From contig MBPM02000045.1 of assembly GCA_001695595.3 (NCBI GenBank), positions 496,001 to 560,000 of the forward strand: a stretch of 64,000 nt of DNA. The letters are read 5' to 3'. Shown here piece by piece: positions 34,340 through 47,200 of the stretch (the stretch's first letter is position 1; the number at the start of each line of letters is the position of its first letter). The notes under the pieces are model-generated. The model searched no databases. It worked only from the letters and a program-made list of their open reading frames with translations, and had not been told where the DNA came from. Source of the DNA: Plasmopara viticola (lineage: Eukaryota; Oomycota; Peronosporomycetes; Peronosporales; Peronosporaceae). The position numbers were made by a program, and so were the translations under genes.

Positions 34340-36229
34340 AGCCGAAAATTGTCGCTTTTAAGTGAAAGCTTTTTATCGATTTTTAAGTGCATATCAGATT
34401 CAAGGTTTGTTGAATGTTTGTTGCTATAAGTGTCTTATCAGCCATACTTTGTAGTTTGATATTAATGGTCGCAAGACATTATTACCATAAGATGGGGCTG
34501 AAAATGTAAACGAGGAAAATGAAAATGAAAGGGTTACTCACTTGGGTACAAACACGACGATCTAAAAGAGCCCATATGTTTCAAACAAATTGGCATTCTT
34601 TGGATGCACAGTTTGTGCTGCTCATTTGATCGTTGGCTTTAATCGGCGTTTAGGGCGGCTGCATTTGCAGTACTCTCATGTCCTTCACGTTTAAGATACT
34701 CCGATGTGCCCATGTATCTCATTACGTTGAACCTGCTGCCACGTCAACTACGTAGATGAGTCACTCAGACGCACAAACGCGCGCTTTACATATACTCGCA
34801 CAAGCCAATGGCTCCTATACCATGTGAAATTGACAATAGAGGTTACGCAACCCGAGGACTGTGCTTTATCGCTTAGAAAGTAAGGAACGAAAAGTGCGGA
34901 AGTCAAAATTTTTGAACTCGTCGCCGACTTTCGGTATGCTGTAGTTTCTAGTTTATTACAAGCTGAACAGTGCAGCTGTACTTGGCAAAAGTATGATCCA
35001 ATAATAGCTTGTTCGGAAGCACATTGTATCTGCTACTATCAAATCCGAATGAGGACACCTAACGAAGGTGAGTACACCCAGCGGCGTGATTTGATACTAT
35101 ACTACTAATCAGCACCCCGGCGACGTCATATCTCTGTGTGACACAACTGCATTACAGCCTTTTGCCCGAGGACAAAATTTCTGGCCATAGTAATTTAAGA
35201 GAAATTTGTTCGGCTCTGGAAGCCGATCAAGTCTAGACGAGGCAAATTTTGAGATAATTGGCTTTTCACCAACATCAAAAATGCGTCTATGTGGCAGTAG
35301 GGATAAAAGTCATCAGCTGCGTCGTAAACAGCCATGTGGATCAGACAAAGTGAAAAACGTTTTGCCTTGGTCAGCGCTACAATCTTCAAAAATATGAGGT
35401 CGTGACTAGGCTTACAGTACTTTTTGTATCAGCACACTATTCACTGTGTAAGTCTTACAATTTTTTCCTTCAAATTTATTATAGAAGATTGTTGACTAGT
35501 GATAGTAGCAAAGTAAGCACCAGTCCTGGCTCTGCCATACTTTACGAAGCCGTTAATCGTCTTTTACTAAGTTTCTGACGAAACCGTTGGTGGCACGTCA
35601 CTACAGGCTTGTAAGGATGACCGCGATTAGACAGCTTAAATTACTGAGTATAGCTACCTCGTTCATGATAAAGAGTTGCTTGACATGATATAATGACTGG
35701 TAGAATCACAAGTGCATCTTTCAGGCTTCTAGTCCTTTGTACTTTCTTAAGACCGCACCTTCCTGATTACAGCAGAAAACTATGGTGACATCGCTTTAAA
35801 AAACGACAAGGTAGTTGCGATTCTTTGCGAAATAAAGTTATGCAATGAATGCAAGTCTGGAAAATGAGTGAGCTTGCCGATACTCTTGGACCACAATATG
35901 AGTGAGCTTGCCGACACGCTTAGACCCCAACATGAGGTGGTTTACACCGGCAGGATTGAAATTACTATGATCGCTAGGTATATAGAATGATCGCCGATCA
36001 AAATTCTTTAATCTCGTGTTTCTTTGTGGGCGGAAGGTGCCAAAGTCGACTTGTTAACACCTCGTCAGAGACAGTAAATGCATCGCTAACAGTAAGCAGT
36101 AGGTCTGCTTAGAAAACGCCACCTCAACAGATCCATCTCGAGATGCTGTAGAAGTTTTAAAGACCTAAAGTGCAATATACATTTAAGGGGGAATTTTTTT
36201 CTTTAAAAGCGCTCTTCTTGGTCTTGCCC

Positions 36230-36470
36230 ACATGTCGGTGGTGTTACACATACACGTATATGGACGAGTAAAGGATCTATGACACCTGCCAGAAAATCAA
36301 CTCCGCGCTTTACGCGCCGACTCCACCATAAGGCCTGCCATCTCCAGCGGACTACGAAAGTTAATAAATCTCGAGTTTATCTTTGGCTTGTCGAAGTTAA
36401 TGGCAACACTGGCGTAGTGCTGCCACAGCGGGATTCGCAGCTGGCACCCAGTGCCTGTATTGGCTAAACT
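36230..36470 (+). pseudogene. Ty3/Gypsy integrase fragment (zinc-finger end to core start), unit 4
   Basis: The frame gives a YIWTSKGSMTPARKS-like segment and then LHHKACHLQRTTKVNKSRVY and VNGNTGVV. This lines up with the usual integrase stretch W..M...V..YV.TC..CQ..K followed by the D-x-x-G-x-TGIVVF beginning of the catalytic core. The second zinc-finger cysteine and the catalytic Asp cannot be identified with confidence. Its end meets the inverted block that begins at about 36430. Confidence 0.5.
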
Positions 36471-37868
36471 AACTGAGAGGTTCGGCGTTACGATGCACCA
36501 GCGCCTCGGTTTGCATCCAGCAGATATTGATTGCGAGCAGCATCATGACGAGGAGTCCGCAGAGCGCTAGATGTTGGTACACCGTCACTTTTCTCGCCTC
36601 AGTAACGAGGGTGACCGCCACTATTACGTGGAAAGTATTCTCGAGCGACATGGTCAGCAAGATCAATTTCCCTTTTTGTGAAGTGGAGGAGAAATTCCCA
36701 TTCCGAGATTTATACGAGTATAAGGCCTCACTTCAACGAGATTGTCTCAACATCGTGTATGCTTTCAATAATCGTGACCAGCGCCTTCGGAGCTGCCACT
36801 AAAGACATCACGATTTAGCTCATCTCGAGGTTCCTATTGACAGCTGCTGAAGCTCTTGCGCCCAGCAGTGCTCACGGAAACATGATGCTGCGAATTGAAT
36901 GTCACAGATTGAAAGTCTACCGGTAGTCAACGACGAGTGAAAGCCTATCAAAAGTTTGTCGAGGGTGCCCCTCCACTCGTCCATCGAATTTGTTTACACT
37001 GAAGCAATACAAAAGTTTAGAGTATAGCTTCAGTGCTTTTGCACTCAACGCTCAAATCCCTTCCATCTTTCTTAAATAATGTATGGAGCTCAAGTACAGC
37101 GTGTACAATATCAAACGAGCCTTTACTCTTTTGAGCCAGTGCGTTAGTCCGCATAAGTAAATATCTGCGGAGCTATCAAAATTTCTGAGCTCCGCGCACC
37201 TCATGCTGAGCGTAAGCCGAGGCCGCAGCTTGATGCTACAGGTACCTATGGTACCCATCGCGGCTTTTAAGGCGATGACAGCCTTTTCATTGGTTACGAA
37301 CTTATGGACTGCCCGAGAGACTTCAAATTTGGCAATATAATATTCCGTGTGACTGCGCCTTGTGCTCATATATAATCAAAATATTTGATTGTGAAGAGCT
37401 TGAGCTCACTAACCACGAGCGTGTGATCGAAGAACAGCCATGTATTGCTTGAGATTTGTAGTGAGCGCAGTGGAGTTCGGAAAAATCTCCAGAAGCTAAT
37501 TTATTAACTCCATTGAGTTTTGTGAAGAGGTACAAACGCACCGCTCAACAATTAGATATTGTCTTGTCAGTATAAGTACCTCTACTTCACTATACACTCC
37601 ACACGAAAGTAGTTAGAATTTTGGCGGTCAAGAAGCGCCATAAAAAGCCATGTCTGACTCGCCCCATTTTCTCTTCGTGATAAGGGTAGGCTCGTGCGTG
37701 ACCAATTGTTTGCGTCTTTAGTGGTTTTTGCGACCCATGAGTAAAAGATGAAATCTTTTGGCCATGTAATACATAAAATATCAAGTCTGCTCGACTGCCG
37801 CGCGTCTTTGCGCGAGGTATCCAGACTGCGTCGAAAAGTCGCCTTCTTTCATAGTGAGACTCAGGCAC
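36430..37868 (-). repeat. Inverted copy of the late retroelement blocks within unit 4
   Basis: Read on the minus strand, this block runs through the same landmarks, in the same order, as plus-strand 46.2-47.5 kb. One is an ESHY..RRL..PRAK frame (37590-37868), matching ESHYGSKRLPDT at 46216. Another is LRPRLTLSM (near 37215), matching LRPRLTLSM at 46818. The last is a block matching the GTGTCGCGCGAG region. A direct-orientation copy of the same blocks follows at 38.4-39.9 kb, so this unit carries the region twice in opposite orientations. Confidence 0.6.
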
Positions 37869-40800
37869 AGCCAGACTCTTAAGGTGAAAGCTTTAACTCA
37901 GCCCCACATACTTTTAACCATCGAAGTGGAGCTATCGTCCGCACAAACTCACTTTTTTAACATGATCGAGCGCGTTAGTAGCACTTCAAAAGGGCTAGGA
38001 AAACATCAAAGTTCACATAGGGCTAGGAGTCTTGGTTATTATAACGCCTCACTAGATGCCTCACAGTGGATGGTAGGTGTGCTAACAGCGTTTTTGGGAA
38101 GTAAATGTAATATTCTGGCTCAAGCTTTTCCGAATGTAAATGGTCCGATGGGACGATGTTTCATCTCATTCATGAATGTCAATCTCACCCTCCGAGTAAT
38201 CGGTTCAGTAAAAAGTGATACAAGACTTCAAAACAAATTTTGCTGAGAAAGAGCATGTGTCGGAGTATACCATTTCCATTTGAAGACAATTTTACGCACC
38301 TAACATCAAACGTGAGGCGTCTTTAAAGATAGCATAATTAAGAGGAGTTGTGTGAGCCCTAACCTTCCCCCTTTATATAAATGTGGTGTTCACGCGCTAG
38401 ATTTTGTTAGCAAGGCGAGTTCGAGTGGCCATACGGCGGCTAAAAGCTCCACTTTACTGGTCGTAAGGCTGCAGGAATGATCACTCATGAAGCTGTGCGC
38501 TTTAAGCGGCCGATCGTGCCTTAAATTGATTATATGATGACGCGACATCCGACGCAAATAGGAGACCTCGTGCAAAGACGCGCGACAACCGATCAGACTG
38601 TAAATTTATGAATTACATGGCCATACGATTCCACCTCTTTGTTAAAGGTCAGGGCCGCAGAATATAATCGCGCAGGAGCTAATCTTCTCACAAGAGAAAG
38701 AAAGCCGAGACAGAAGTGGCCTCCTTCAGTGATCCTTGACCGCCAAGACAATATTCACTTCCGTGTTGGAGTAAAAAGTGAAGTAGAGATACATCATAAA
38801 TTAGCCAGGGTTATTGTCGGAAGTGGTGCGTAATAAACTCTTCACAAAGTTCTTTAGAGTCGATGAACTACCTTTAGAAAGTTCCCTCGAACGCCGCTGC
38901 TCTCACTTCGCACTAAGCGAACACCGTGGCTGTTATCCGATCGAGCACCTGTGACTAGTAAACCTGAGATTACAATCAATATACTTGATGAGATTTGAAA
39001 GCACGAGGAGATGCCCCAATCAAGTAGATTTTGCTTGATATGAAATTCACGGTTTAACTGAAGGCGCATGGCCAACGAAGTGGCTGTGATCGCCTATGAG
39101 GCAACGAAGGGTGCCATGGATGTTCAAAGCATCGAGGCTACAGCCTCGACACATGCTGAGCATGAAGTCTGCGCAGCTCAAAGGTCAGCTTGGAAGCTCT
39201 AACAAACGCAATCATTTAGCTACCTGAGAGAGGGGAAGGTTATTTTCGGCATTGAAAGTCGTACCCGCTGTGCTTGAGCCCCATAGATTGTCTGAGTATG
39301 ACGTATCGATCTTGAGCGTTAGCTACAGAAGTACTTCAGCTATACACTTTGCGACAGCTCAAACGAAGTCGATGTACGACCAGAACATACCTTTGGCAAA
39401 AGTCTGATTAGCTGAAGCTCATGGTCGGCTGCCAGTATACTTTTAATCTGTGTCCTAAAATTTACAACATCATGTTTCCTTGAGCATAGTTGAGTGCAGA
39501 TGCTTCATTTGCAGTCAACAAGAACCTTGAGACGAGCTAAACTTGAGGCATTATAAGTAGTGTGCAGTTCTGAAGATCAATTTGATAACATGAATTTAAT
39601 TTAAAATGATAAGGCGACCTGGCTTAAGTGAGAACTTCATCGACTATAGGATTCCTTTGGCGGCCGCGTCGCGCAAGAATACTTTTCAGGTGTAAGTGGC
39701 AGTTAATGTTTAACCCTGGAGAGGAGAAAGAAATAGCCCTCCAGCATCATATGGCAAACTGCGTACTCTTTGCGATGAAGTTTACCGCGATTGACATCTG
39801 ACGGACGCAAGCCAGAAGCTTATGATTGTCACGCCGACTATCTCAGCTGTTTTTGTCAATAGGCGCTGGGTGCCCCAGCTTCGAGATCTCAGGGCTTTCC
39901 AAACCGATTCTGATGCCAGTTGCATCTCTCCGCGAGCAAATTGTTTGACCTGATCCCCTTGAGACAAACACTGTGATCCTTCGTGCACAAAAACCGTTAT
40001 TCGCTTAAGTGATGGTTCGGCCTACCGCGGCTGTCCAGCAAATGACCCAGTGCCAGCACTTTCGTTTTAGCTGATCCAGTTTATATCGTGGCCAGGTTAA
40101 GTTCAATAGAACCTAAAGTGTATTTGCATCCCGTTGAAAGTACTAAACATGTACGCTATAATCCAATGAAGCACAGCCATATTCTTGTCTTAGGGACAGC
40201 TTAAACTACATTCGTGAAAATGTTTTAAGCCTTTAGCAATAACAAATATTCTACTTTCTGATCAAACAAATCTTGTCATCGCTTTTGGTCAATATACTCC
40301 TGTCGAGCATTGTGGCTTTCAGCCATTCTATCATGCACGTGTCCCAAGAAAGTCTTCAATTTGATTATGCACCATGAACATCTGGAAGCCGCTCGGCTAT
40401 ATCTGTCGTAGTCACAATGTGATGGGGTTAATTAATTGCAAGCATTACCTATCTCATCCACGTCGATAACTCGTCCAAGTGATTAATCAAATATGCTTTT
40501 CAGATCTATTTCCTAAAGCTACGCTTATGTTATCTCACGCGAACGCGCCACATTTTACATTCGATCCAGACAAGGTCGTAGTTGTAACTAGAGCTAGCTC
40601 ATCGACTGGGCAACGCCATATGCATGGGCGAAAACATTTCGTCTCCTCGGCGTGAACTTCATGTCAAGCTCTACTATGGAATTTTTGTCGAACTCGAACG
40701 GAACAATCCTTGAAAAATTATACTAGGCTTATCTAGCCTTCGGCCATTCCATCAAAAAAGGAACGCCCCAAGCTATTCGACAAGTGCCATACGTTGCCAT

Positions 40801-42069
40801 GTTCACTTAAGATAGAGTGACGGTATCGAAGAGACACTACTCGTCGTATTCGCATTCTCATGACCAAGTATTGACACACCGACGTCTCTCTGTACATTTA
40901 AAAATAAGTAGAGATCGCTTTTGACATAGTAGTAAAAACGATAATATGGCTACCACGTGTATTTCTTCACACGTTGCGAAGCGCTTTTGCATAAAGCTTG
41001 ACGTACAATAATTGCTTGAACTAAAGATATAACTTTGTTTTTTGCAAACAGCATGTCTTAGAATAATTTTAGTGACTGAGGCGCGCTAACTTTGTTCTTA
41101 ACGATTTATAGACAGAGATAATCTACCTATAGGACAGAATGATTGGAAAATTTGCTATGGCATGATATCGTATAACACGTCAATCGAAATGCTACAATAC
41201 TTAATTATTTGTACGAATCTTGGCATTACAAATGCCGTACAAAATCTGTATAAATTTACAGCTGAACGGATATTGAATTAGTTTTAAGAGCAAGATGCAA
41301 ACGAGTGTGACAATTGATTCATGTAAGTCAAAATTTGTGGCTTTAAGAAGGCGAGTAGAAATTTGACATCTAAAAAACTCAGAAGAATAGGTTTGAGCAA
41401 AGTGTTGCAGAATCATTAAATAGACGATAAGAGCACGATAAACATTTAGCAGGTGATTTTGGTGGAGTGAGGCACTACGCAAAGATTAGCAACGCAATTG
41501 TGGTACTGATAACGGAAAACTGAGACTGCGATTGAATGAAATCCGGTGACACAGAAAGAAGTAAGGCGTGGTATGCCCGTTTTGAAATCACGACAGGATC
41601 TGCTACTAGGCTGGACTGCAGCACAGTTGATGCGATTCAAATATAATACTTCCATTGCGAACGCGCAAATTATTGTCCGTGGCGATACATAAAACGGCTT
41701 TGGATGTGAAGCTCATGTTCCTTTACTACTATACCAGTAATATACACATTTTTGATATAAAAAATAACAATCACTTATGGTGCAACTGTGATCAAAATTG
41801 CTACAGCAAGGCTTGTTTAGCATTTAGCCTACTGGACGATGCTAACATTTCTTTTTCTTCTAATTTATATTAGTCACTTTGCTGTTTGAGGCACTCTGAA
41901 AGCAAATGGTGTGGAGAACACATCACACACCTCTTAGACATTAGAGAAAAATATATATCGTGCACTTGATGTCTATCAAATAGAGTACAAATACAGAATG
42001 CACCAAGTGAAGTTCGCCAAAAGCGTTTATGCGACGAGATTCTCCTCGTGTGTGTTAGACTAGTCGTCG

Positions 42070-43725
42070 TCACTTGAGCTGCCTAGCTTGCGACGTACGT
42101 AAACTACGACTATGAGCGAATCTCTTTTGCTTCAGCATTTCGGCAATGATCATAGTACTTGTGTGCTTGTCCAGTTTTGATACTCTACGCACCATGGCAA
42201 GAAGCAATTTGGGATCATCGTAGTGTTTTTTCACGACTCGCACGATTGGTTTTGCACTTGAACCCGGGCCATAGTGTTCGAGGACATATGAATGCCAGAC
42301 ACTCAACGCCGGGTGCGCAAAAAGTTTGTCACCAGCGCGATGTAGCTGAAAACGTTGGAAAGCAGCATCTTCGTCAATACCCTCCATTTGCCAATCTTTG
42401 AAAAGTGCCTTTCGCACTTTGTAAAGACGAATTGCCATTTTTGGGTCTCCCATCTCTATGACTAGCATGCTCGCTAATTGTTCGTCAGACAATTGTTTCT
42501 GCAATGCCACGAGTAATTTGGCATCGTCAGCGTGTTGTCGCGATTCGAACGCAAACCACGTCTCTAACAGTGGACTCTTCTCAATGTCCTCAGCTTTCAT
42601 TTTTTTCACTTCGAGCCCAAGAATGTTAAGCACATCGTCTGCCTTCTTTTTATGCTCCTCCCACTTTGTAAGCAACTTTTCTAATCCGTCTGTAGCCAAT
42701 TTACGCGTGCTCTCGTCTTTTTGCGCTGCCGCAATGACGGTAGCAAGGGCCTTGTCTTTTACTCCACGCTGGTCCAACAGGTCATTTATCATGCCGGTCA
42801 CCAATTTCTCGTAATCACTTTGCGACAACGACCGTTTGGCGTAAGAAAGCCAGATGCTGACAGCTGAAGATTCTCCAACGGCATTATCTTTGAAAGTAGA
42901 CTCTACGTATTCGAGTGAGCCCTTTGGCCCTTTCGAGGCTATGTCCCGAAACAGCGCGTTCATTACCCCGCCACCAACCTTATCTTCGCGGAGATCAACA
43001 TTCGTAGCTCCTAGCATTTCAGCCAAGCGAGCAACGCCAAATTTTTGCTCGAGCATACGATACAAGTCATCGTAAATCGGCTGATCGTCTAAATTATTTG
43101 TTCGTGAAAGCTGACGAACAAACGAGACATAAGTCTCCAAGAGCGGGTTCTTGAGAACGTTGTCCCTGTCGACATCAAGTTTCAAGGCACGAAAGACATC
43201 AAGCGCTTCCTTGTTTTCGATCCAATCTTTCATTTGGAGGTCGTAATAATTTTCAGCCACAGCTTTTGTCTTTGGGGATGCCAAACCATCAAGTACAAAC
43301 GTAGCCAGCTCATAGTCGTTAAAGTGTTTCTTCAGCTTTTGAAACAAGGCCATATAGGTCGTTGGAGAGTCTTTGTAGGTGCCAAGGACACCGCTAGCCC
43401 ACCTTCGGTACTGCTTACTTGCGAATAAGTTTTTCTTTACAGATTCCACGTGAAAATTTTCGAAAAAGTAACTGATCGCTTTCTCTTTGTCACGAGAGAA
43501 CCTCAAACGCAGACTAGGAGCCAACTTCTCCACTTCCCATGCAACCTTCGCGGCGAAAGTATTCAACATTTTTTCCTCATTGCGGTCGGCTCGAGTATTC
43601 GCTGCTGACAAGCTCCTCATGTAACTCTGAGCTTGGCCATCCACCGCAATCACTGTATAGGTACGAACCACGAGCGCAAAACCCGATAGCAACATGAAAC
43701 GGCGCAAAAGTCTAGGCTGAAGCAT
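42070..43725 (-). CDS. LWY-type secreted effector E5, intact (551 aa)
   Basis: An intact intronless ORF begins at the family ATG at 43725. It has a signal peptide over residues 1-27, then YMRSLS (R37-S40) as degenerate RxLR and EEK (50-52) in place of EER. Four LWY modules follow, with landmark blocks NPLLETYVSFVRQL, SAVSIWLSYAKRS, SPLLETWFAFESRQH and HPALSVWHSYVLEHY. It is 17 residues longer than E3: the usual stop near NGIS is absent, so translation continues through conserved 3' flank and ends in SRSLRTSQARQLK. This suggests that either E5 gained an extension or the others lost one. Secreted, host-directed function is inferred from the family; the target is unknown. Confidence 0.9.
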   Translation of the reverse strand: MLQPRLLRRFMLLSGFALVVRTYTVIAVDGQAQSYMRSLSAANTRADRNEEKMLNTFAAKVAWEVEKLAPSLRLRFSRDKEKAISYFFENFHVESVKKNLFASKQYRRWASGVLGTYKDSPTTYMALFQKLKKHFNDYELATFVLDGLASPKTKAVAENYYDLQMKDWIENKEALDVFRALKLDVDRDNVLKNPLLETYVSFVRQLSRTNNLDDQPIYDDLYRMLEQKFGVARLAEMLGATNVDLREDKVGGGVMNALFRDIASKGPKGSLEYVESTFKDNAVGESSAVSIWLSYAKRSLSQSDYEKLVTGMINDLLDQRGVKDKALATVIAAAQKDESTRKLATDGLEKLLTKWEEHKKKADDVLNILGLEVKKMKAEDIEKSPLLETWFAFESRQHADDAKLLVALQKQLSDEQLASMLVIEMGDPKMAIRLYKVRKALFKDWQMEGIDEDAAFQRFQLHRAGDKLFAHPALSVWHSYVLEHYGPGSSAKPIVRVVKKHYDDPKLLLAMVRRVSKLDKHTSTMIIAEMLKQKRFAHSRSLRTSQARQLK

Positions 43726-43740
43726 CGCTTTAGGAGTATA

Positions 43741-43756
43741 AATTGATTAATGACAA
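43741..43756 (-). promoter_or_regulatory. Conserved initiator-like element upstream of E5
   Basis: On the minus strand it reads TTGTCATTAATCAATT, 15 nt before the ATG, and is the same as the E1 and E4 elements at all but one or two positions. Confidence 0.4.
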
Positions 43757-44225
43757 ATTGCATAGGATCACTATCTAGCTACATACACATGTGGTGGAAT
43801 ATACGTGTTACGATCAGATGCGATTAGTTAGGTTCGACAATGCAGTACCCTCAATCGCGAGATTAAATGTTTTTTCGCATCTCGTTCTTCTAGCATTCCG
43901 GAATGAAGTACGATAAGTTTAAGCAGCGCAACTCTTGATCCATGCAAGCATAGCCCCAACATTTTGAAGCAGCACTAGCAGCAGAAAATGACTTGACGAA
44001 GAATTAAAATCTCGAGAGGTTTTGGAACTATGATATAGAATCAGTGCGTGTATGTTGTATGCAGCTGACCGATCGTATGGTATATATCCAGAGCATCAGA
44101 AAGAGGCAGTTTTGATCTGCAGATCTGAAATACGTAGAATTTTAGATGCTAAACCGTAAGTTAAATACGGCAAATACTTTTTTAACGTTATGGCGTCCGT
44201 AGGAACTAATTCATCATGTATCTCT
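43757..44225. repeat. Effector 5' flank, unit 5 (shortened)
   Basis: Only the first blocks of the flank remain (GGTATATATCCAGAGCATC near 44077, a CTAAACCGTAAG block near 44149). The sequence then jumps directly to a late part of the retroelement body, so about 8-9 kb is missing relative to unit 4. Confidence 0.55.
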
Positions 44226-47200
44226 ACGCTCAAACTATATTAAAAACAATTCGCCTTTGCCAGCGCTACAATAGTAAAAAAGAATTGCGATAGTGACTAA
44301 GGCTACTTAATTGTTTGCATAAATACACGATTAAGTATGCGGGTTACACAAATTCTGTATTGGATTTATCTAAGGTGATTGTTGAGTGGTATTGGTAGCA
44401 ATAGAAGCACCAGTTCTTGTTTTGACATACTTTACAGGAACGTTAGTCGTCTTTTCCTAATATTTTGACAACATTATCGGTGGCACATCACTGCAGGCTA
44501 ATAAGGATGGCCGTGATCGAGCTAATTTTATCTAGATTAGACAGCATAGGCTATCAAGTCGAGCAAACTCGTCCGTGACAAAGAGTCTCTTTCCATGTTT
44601 TAAACGCTGGTTATATATCGAGTGCATCTTTTAGGCTTTAAACCCTTCATAATTTCTTGGGGCCGCACATTCCTTTGGACAGCGGTAAAAACGGTCATCT
44701 TGCTCCAAAGCTTGACGAGATAGGTTTCATTCTTTGTGAAACAGTAATTTCGCTACGAATGCTGTAAAATAGAGTGTGCGTGCCGGCACGCCTTCGCGTA
44801 GGCCAGAATATGAAATGGTCTTCATCGGCAGGATCTAAAGGTCTAAGGAACAGCAAATTCGGTAGGTATATAAAACGAATGCCAATCCAAATCCTTTTAT
44901 GTGATGTTTCATCGCGGTCGAAAGATGCCAAAGTCATTTAAGTGGAACCTCAACAGCGATATTTAACCCATCGCTATTCGAAAGGAGGTGATCTTTGCAA
45001 TAAGCCATATCAACAGATCCTTCTCGAGTCATTGTACCAAGTTTTAAAGACCAAAAATACGATATGCATTTGGGGTCATGTGTTGCCCTTATTAGGGGTC
45101 GTTTTGATCAAGAATATGTGTTTTTCTTGGTCTTAATAAGATATTGATTGTGTTACATGTACACATAGGTGGACAAGTGTGTGAGGATCAATGACACCTG
45201 CCACAAGACCAAACTCGCGCTTTACGCGCCAACGTCATTGCAGAGCCTAATAGTACCGTCGGACTATTGTGGGTCCATAAGTCTCGACTATATCTTTGGA
45301 TTAGCAAAACTAATGACAACACGGGCACGGTGCCGCCACAGCTGGATCGTGCAGCTGGCTCTCTCAGTGAAGAAAAAAATAAAGCAGTAGTTTCAATATT
45401 TATGACCATAGTCTTTAAGACAGATGTGGACTTCCGTTTTACCGATGCTTTCGTGATAATGATGCTTTACTCTTTCAGGATCCGACAATCCGCAGACAGT
45501 TGGTCAGATGGAAATTGTAAACCGTGTGTTCGAAGGTTAATTGTATAGAATTTGAGCCGAAATTTTATATTTGTGGACATATAAGCTGATAATGGTTGAG
45601 CTTGCATGGCTCGCAAATTTATGGGCATGACTGGCTTTATGTTAACACTTAACAATTTTACCAGCTCTCGGAGCACGAAATTTTGGAATTTTTTCTTCCA
45701 AGTTTACCAGCTTCCTTACGAAAACGATAAGTGACTCTGCCGATAGTCGGTCTAACATATCTAATGGAGCAAATAATACACTTTCATCCGAATCAGATAA
45801 CGAAAAAAGAATTCAGATTAACACGCCAGGAGTAATCAAAGCTCTTTGTTCGAAAAATTATTTTACTTATTAGTTAATTGACCGCGCGAAAGGGTGAGAA
45901 CGCATTAAGAAATAATATGAAATACCAAATTATCGGACCATCAACATTCCTGAAAAGCACGAGCCGGAAAATACCATCTACTTTTACAAAAACCCACTTA
46001 ACACACCTGGCATCCACTGTGTAGCGTCTGGTAAGGTATTGTGGTTACCGCGACATCTAGCCTCACATGAGCCTTGATGTTTTTCTAGCTCAGTTTGAAG
46101 TGCTGCCAACGATTGTTAGAAACTTTAGTTCGGGCGGACATACGGCGGCTGATTGCTCCAATAATGCAGAAGGGCTGAGTAATAGGGAATCTTTTGCTTT
46201 AAATATTCGGCTGTGCATGAGTCTCACTATGGAAGCAAGCGACTTCCCGACACAAGTGAGAGACCTCGCGCAAAGCCTCGCTACGATCGATCAGACTGTA
46301 AGTTTCATAATTTCACATACTTTACCTATCGCTTGGACCGCAAGCCTTCCGTCTCACTTCATCTTCTCATCAAGAAGAAGAAGTGGGACGAAACAGAAGT
46401 GGTCTTCTCGGCGCACCTTACCCACCAAGGCCAGAACCAATTCTTTGTGGAACGGATAGTGAAATAGAGATACTTTCACTGACAAGCCAGGATCAATGAA
46501 GTGGTGCGGTTATACCTCTTCAAGAGACTCATCAAAGTAAGAAAAAAGTAGCTACGAATTTTTTTTTAGCACAAACGCACTCACTACGAACCTCAAGCAC
46601 TATATGGCTGTTCTCCAATCAAACGCTTGTGTCGAGTGAGTTAGAGCGTATCGCGTTCAAAATCCTCGATTATCCACGAGCACGAGAAGCAGTCACACCG
46701 TGATGAATTCTGCTTGTTTATGACTCTACAGGCATATTATAAGTGTGTGGCCACCGAATTTGGCCGTGATCGTCTGAAAACCTACGATGTGTACCATGGA
46801 TGTCTGTATCATTTGATCTGCGGCCTCGACTTACGCTCAGCATGAAGTGGGAACAGCTACGCACTCGTTTAGCGGCCCGAACGAGCGAAGGCGCGTTAGA
46901 CATCGTGTTTGCTGTACTTGCTCTTATACATTGTCTGAGGATGTCAAAAAGGTTTTTAGCGTTAAGTACACAAGTAATGGGGTTATGCTCTTAACCTTTA
47001 CCTTACGGCATCTTTAATGAACTCGATGGACGAGTGGCGAGGTACCATTGGCAAAACTTTGGCTAAAACTTGTCACTGACTGCCACTAGACCTTTAATCC
47101 GCCACCCATAATCTACGACGTCATGTTTCTGTAAGCACTGCTGAACGCGGGAGCTTTAGAAGCGGTCACCAGTGACCTCACGAGAGCTCAACTCGTGACG

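Larger units (their letters stand above)
31561..42000 (+). mobile_element. Decayed Ty3/Gypsy-like body and tail block, unit 4 (longest copy)
   Basis: It covers nearly all blocks seen in unit 1, ending in the tail block (about 41270-41700) that also precedes E6 and lies before E2. An integrase fragment is readable at 36230-36470. An unrelated stretch interrupts it at about 33840-34340, and an inverted copy of later blocks sits at 36430-37868. All frames are broken. Confidence 0.6.

Noticed and set aside
37854..38246. 130-codon plus-strand ORF
   Set aside because: Starts in the inverted retroelement block and has no recognisable domain; treated as repeat noise.
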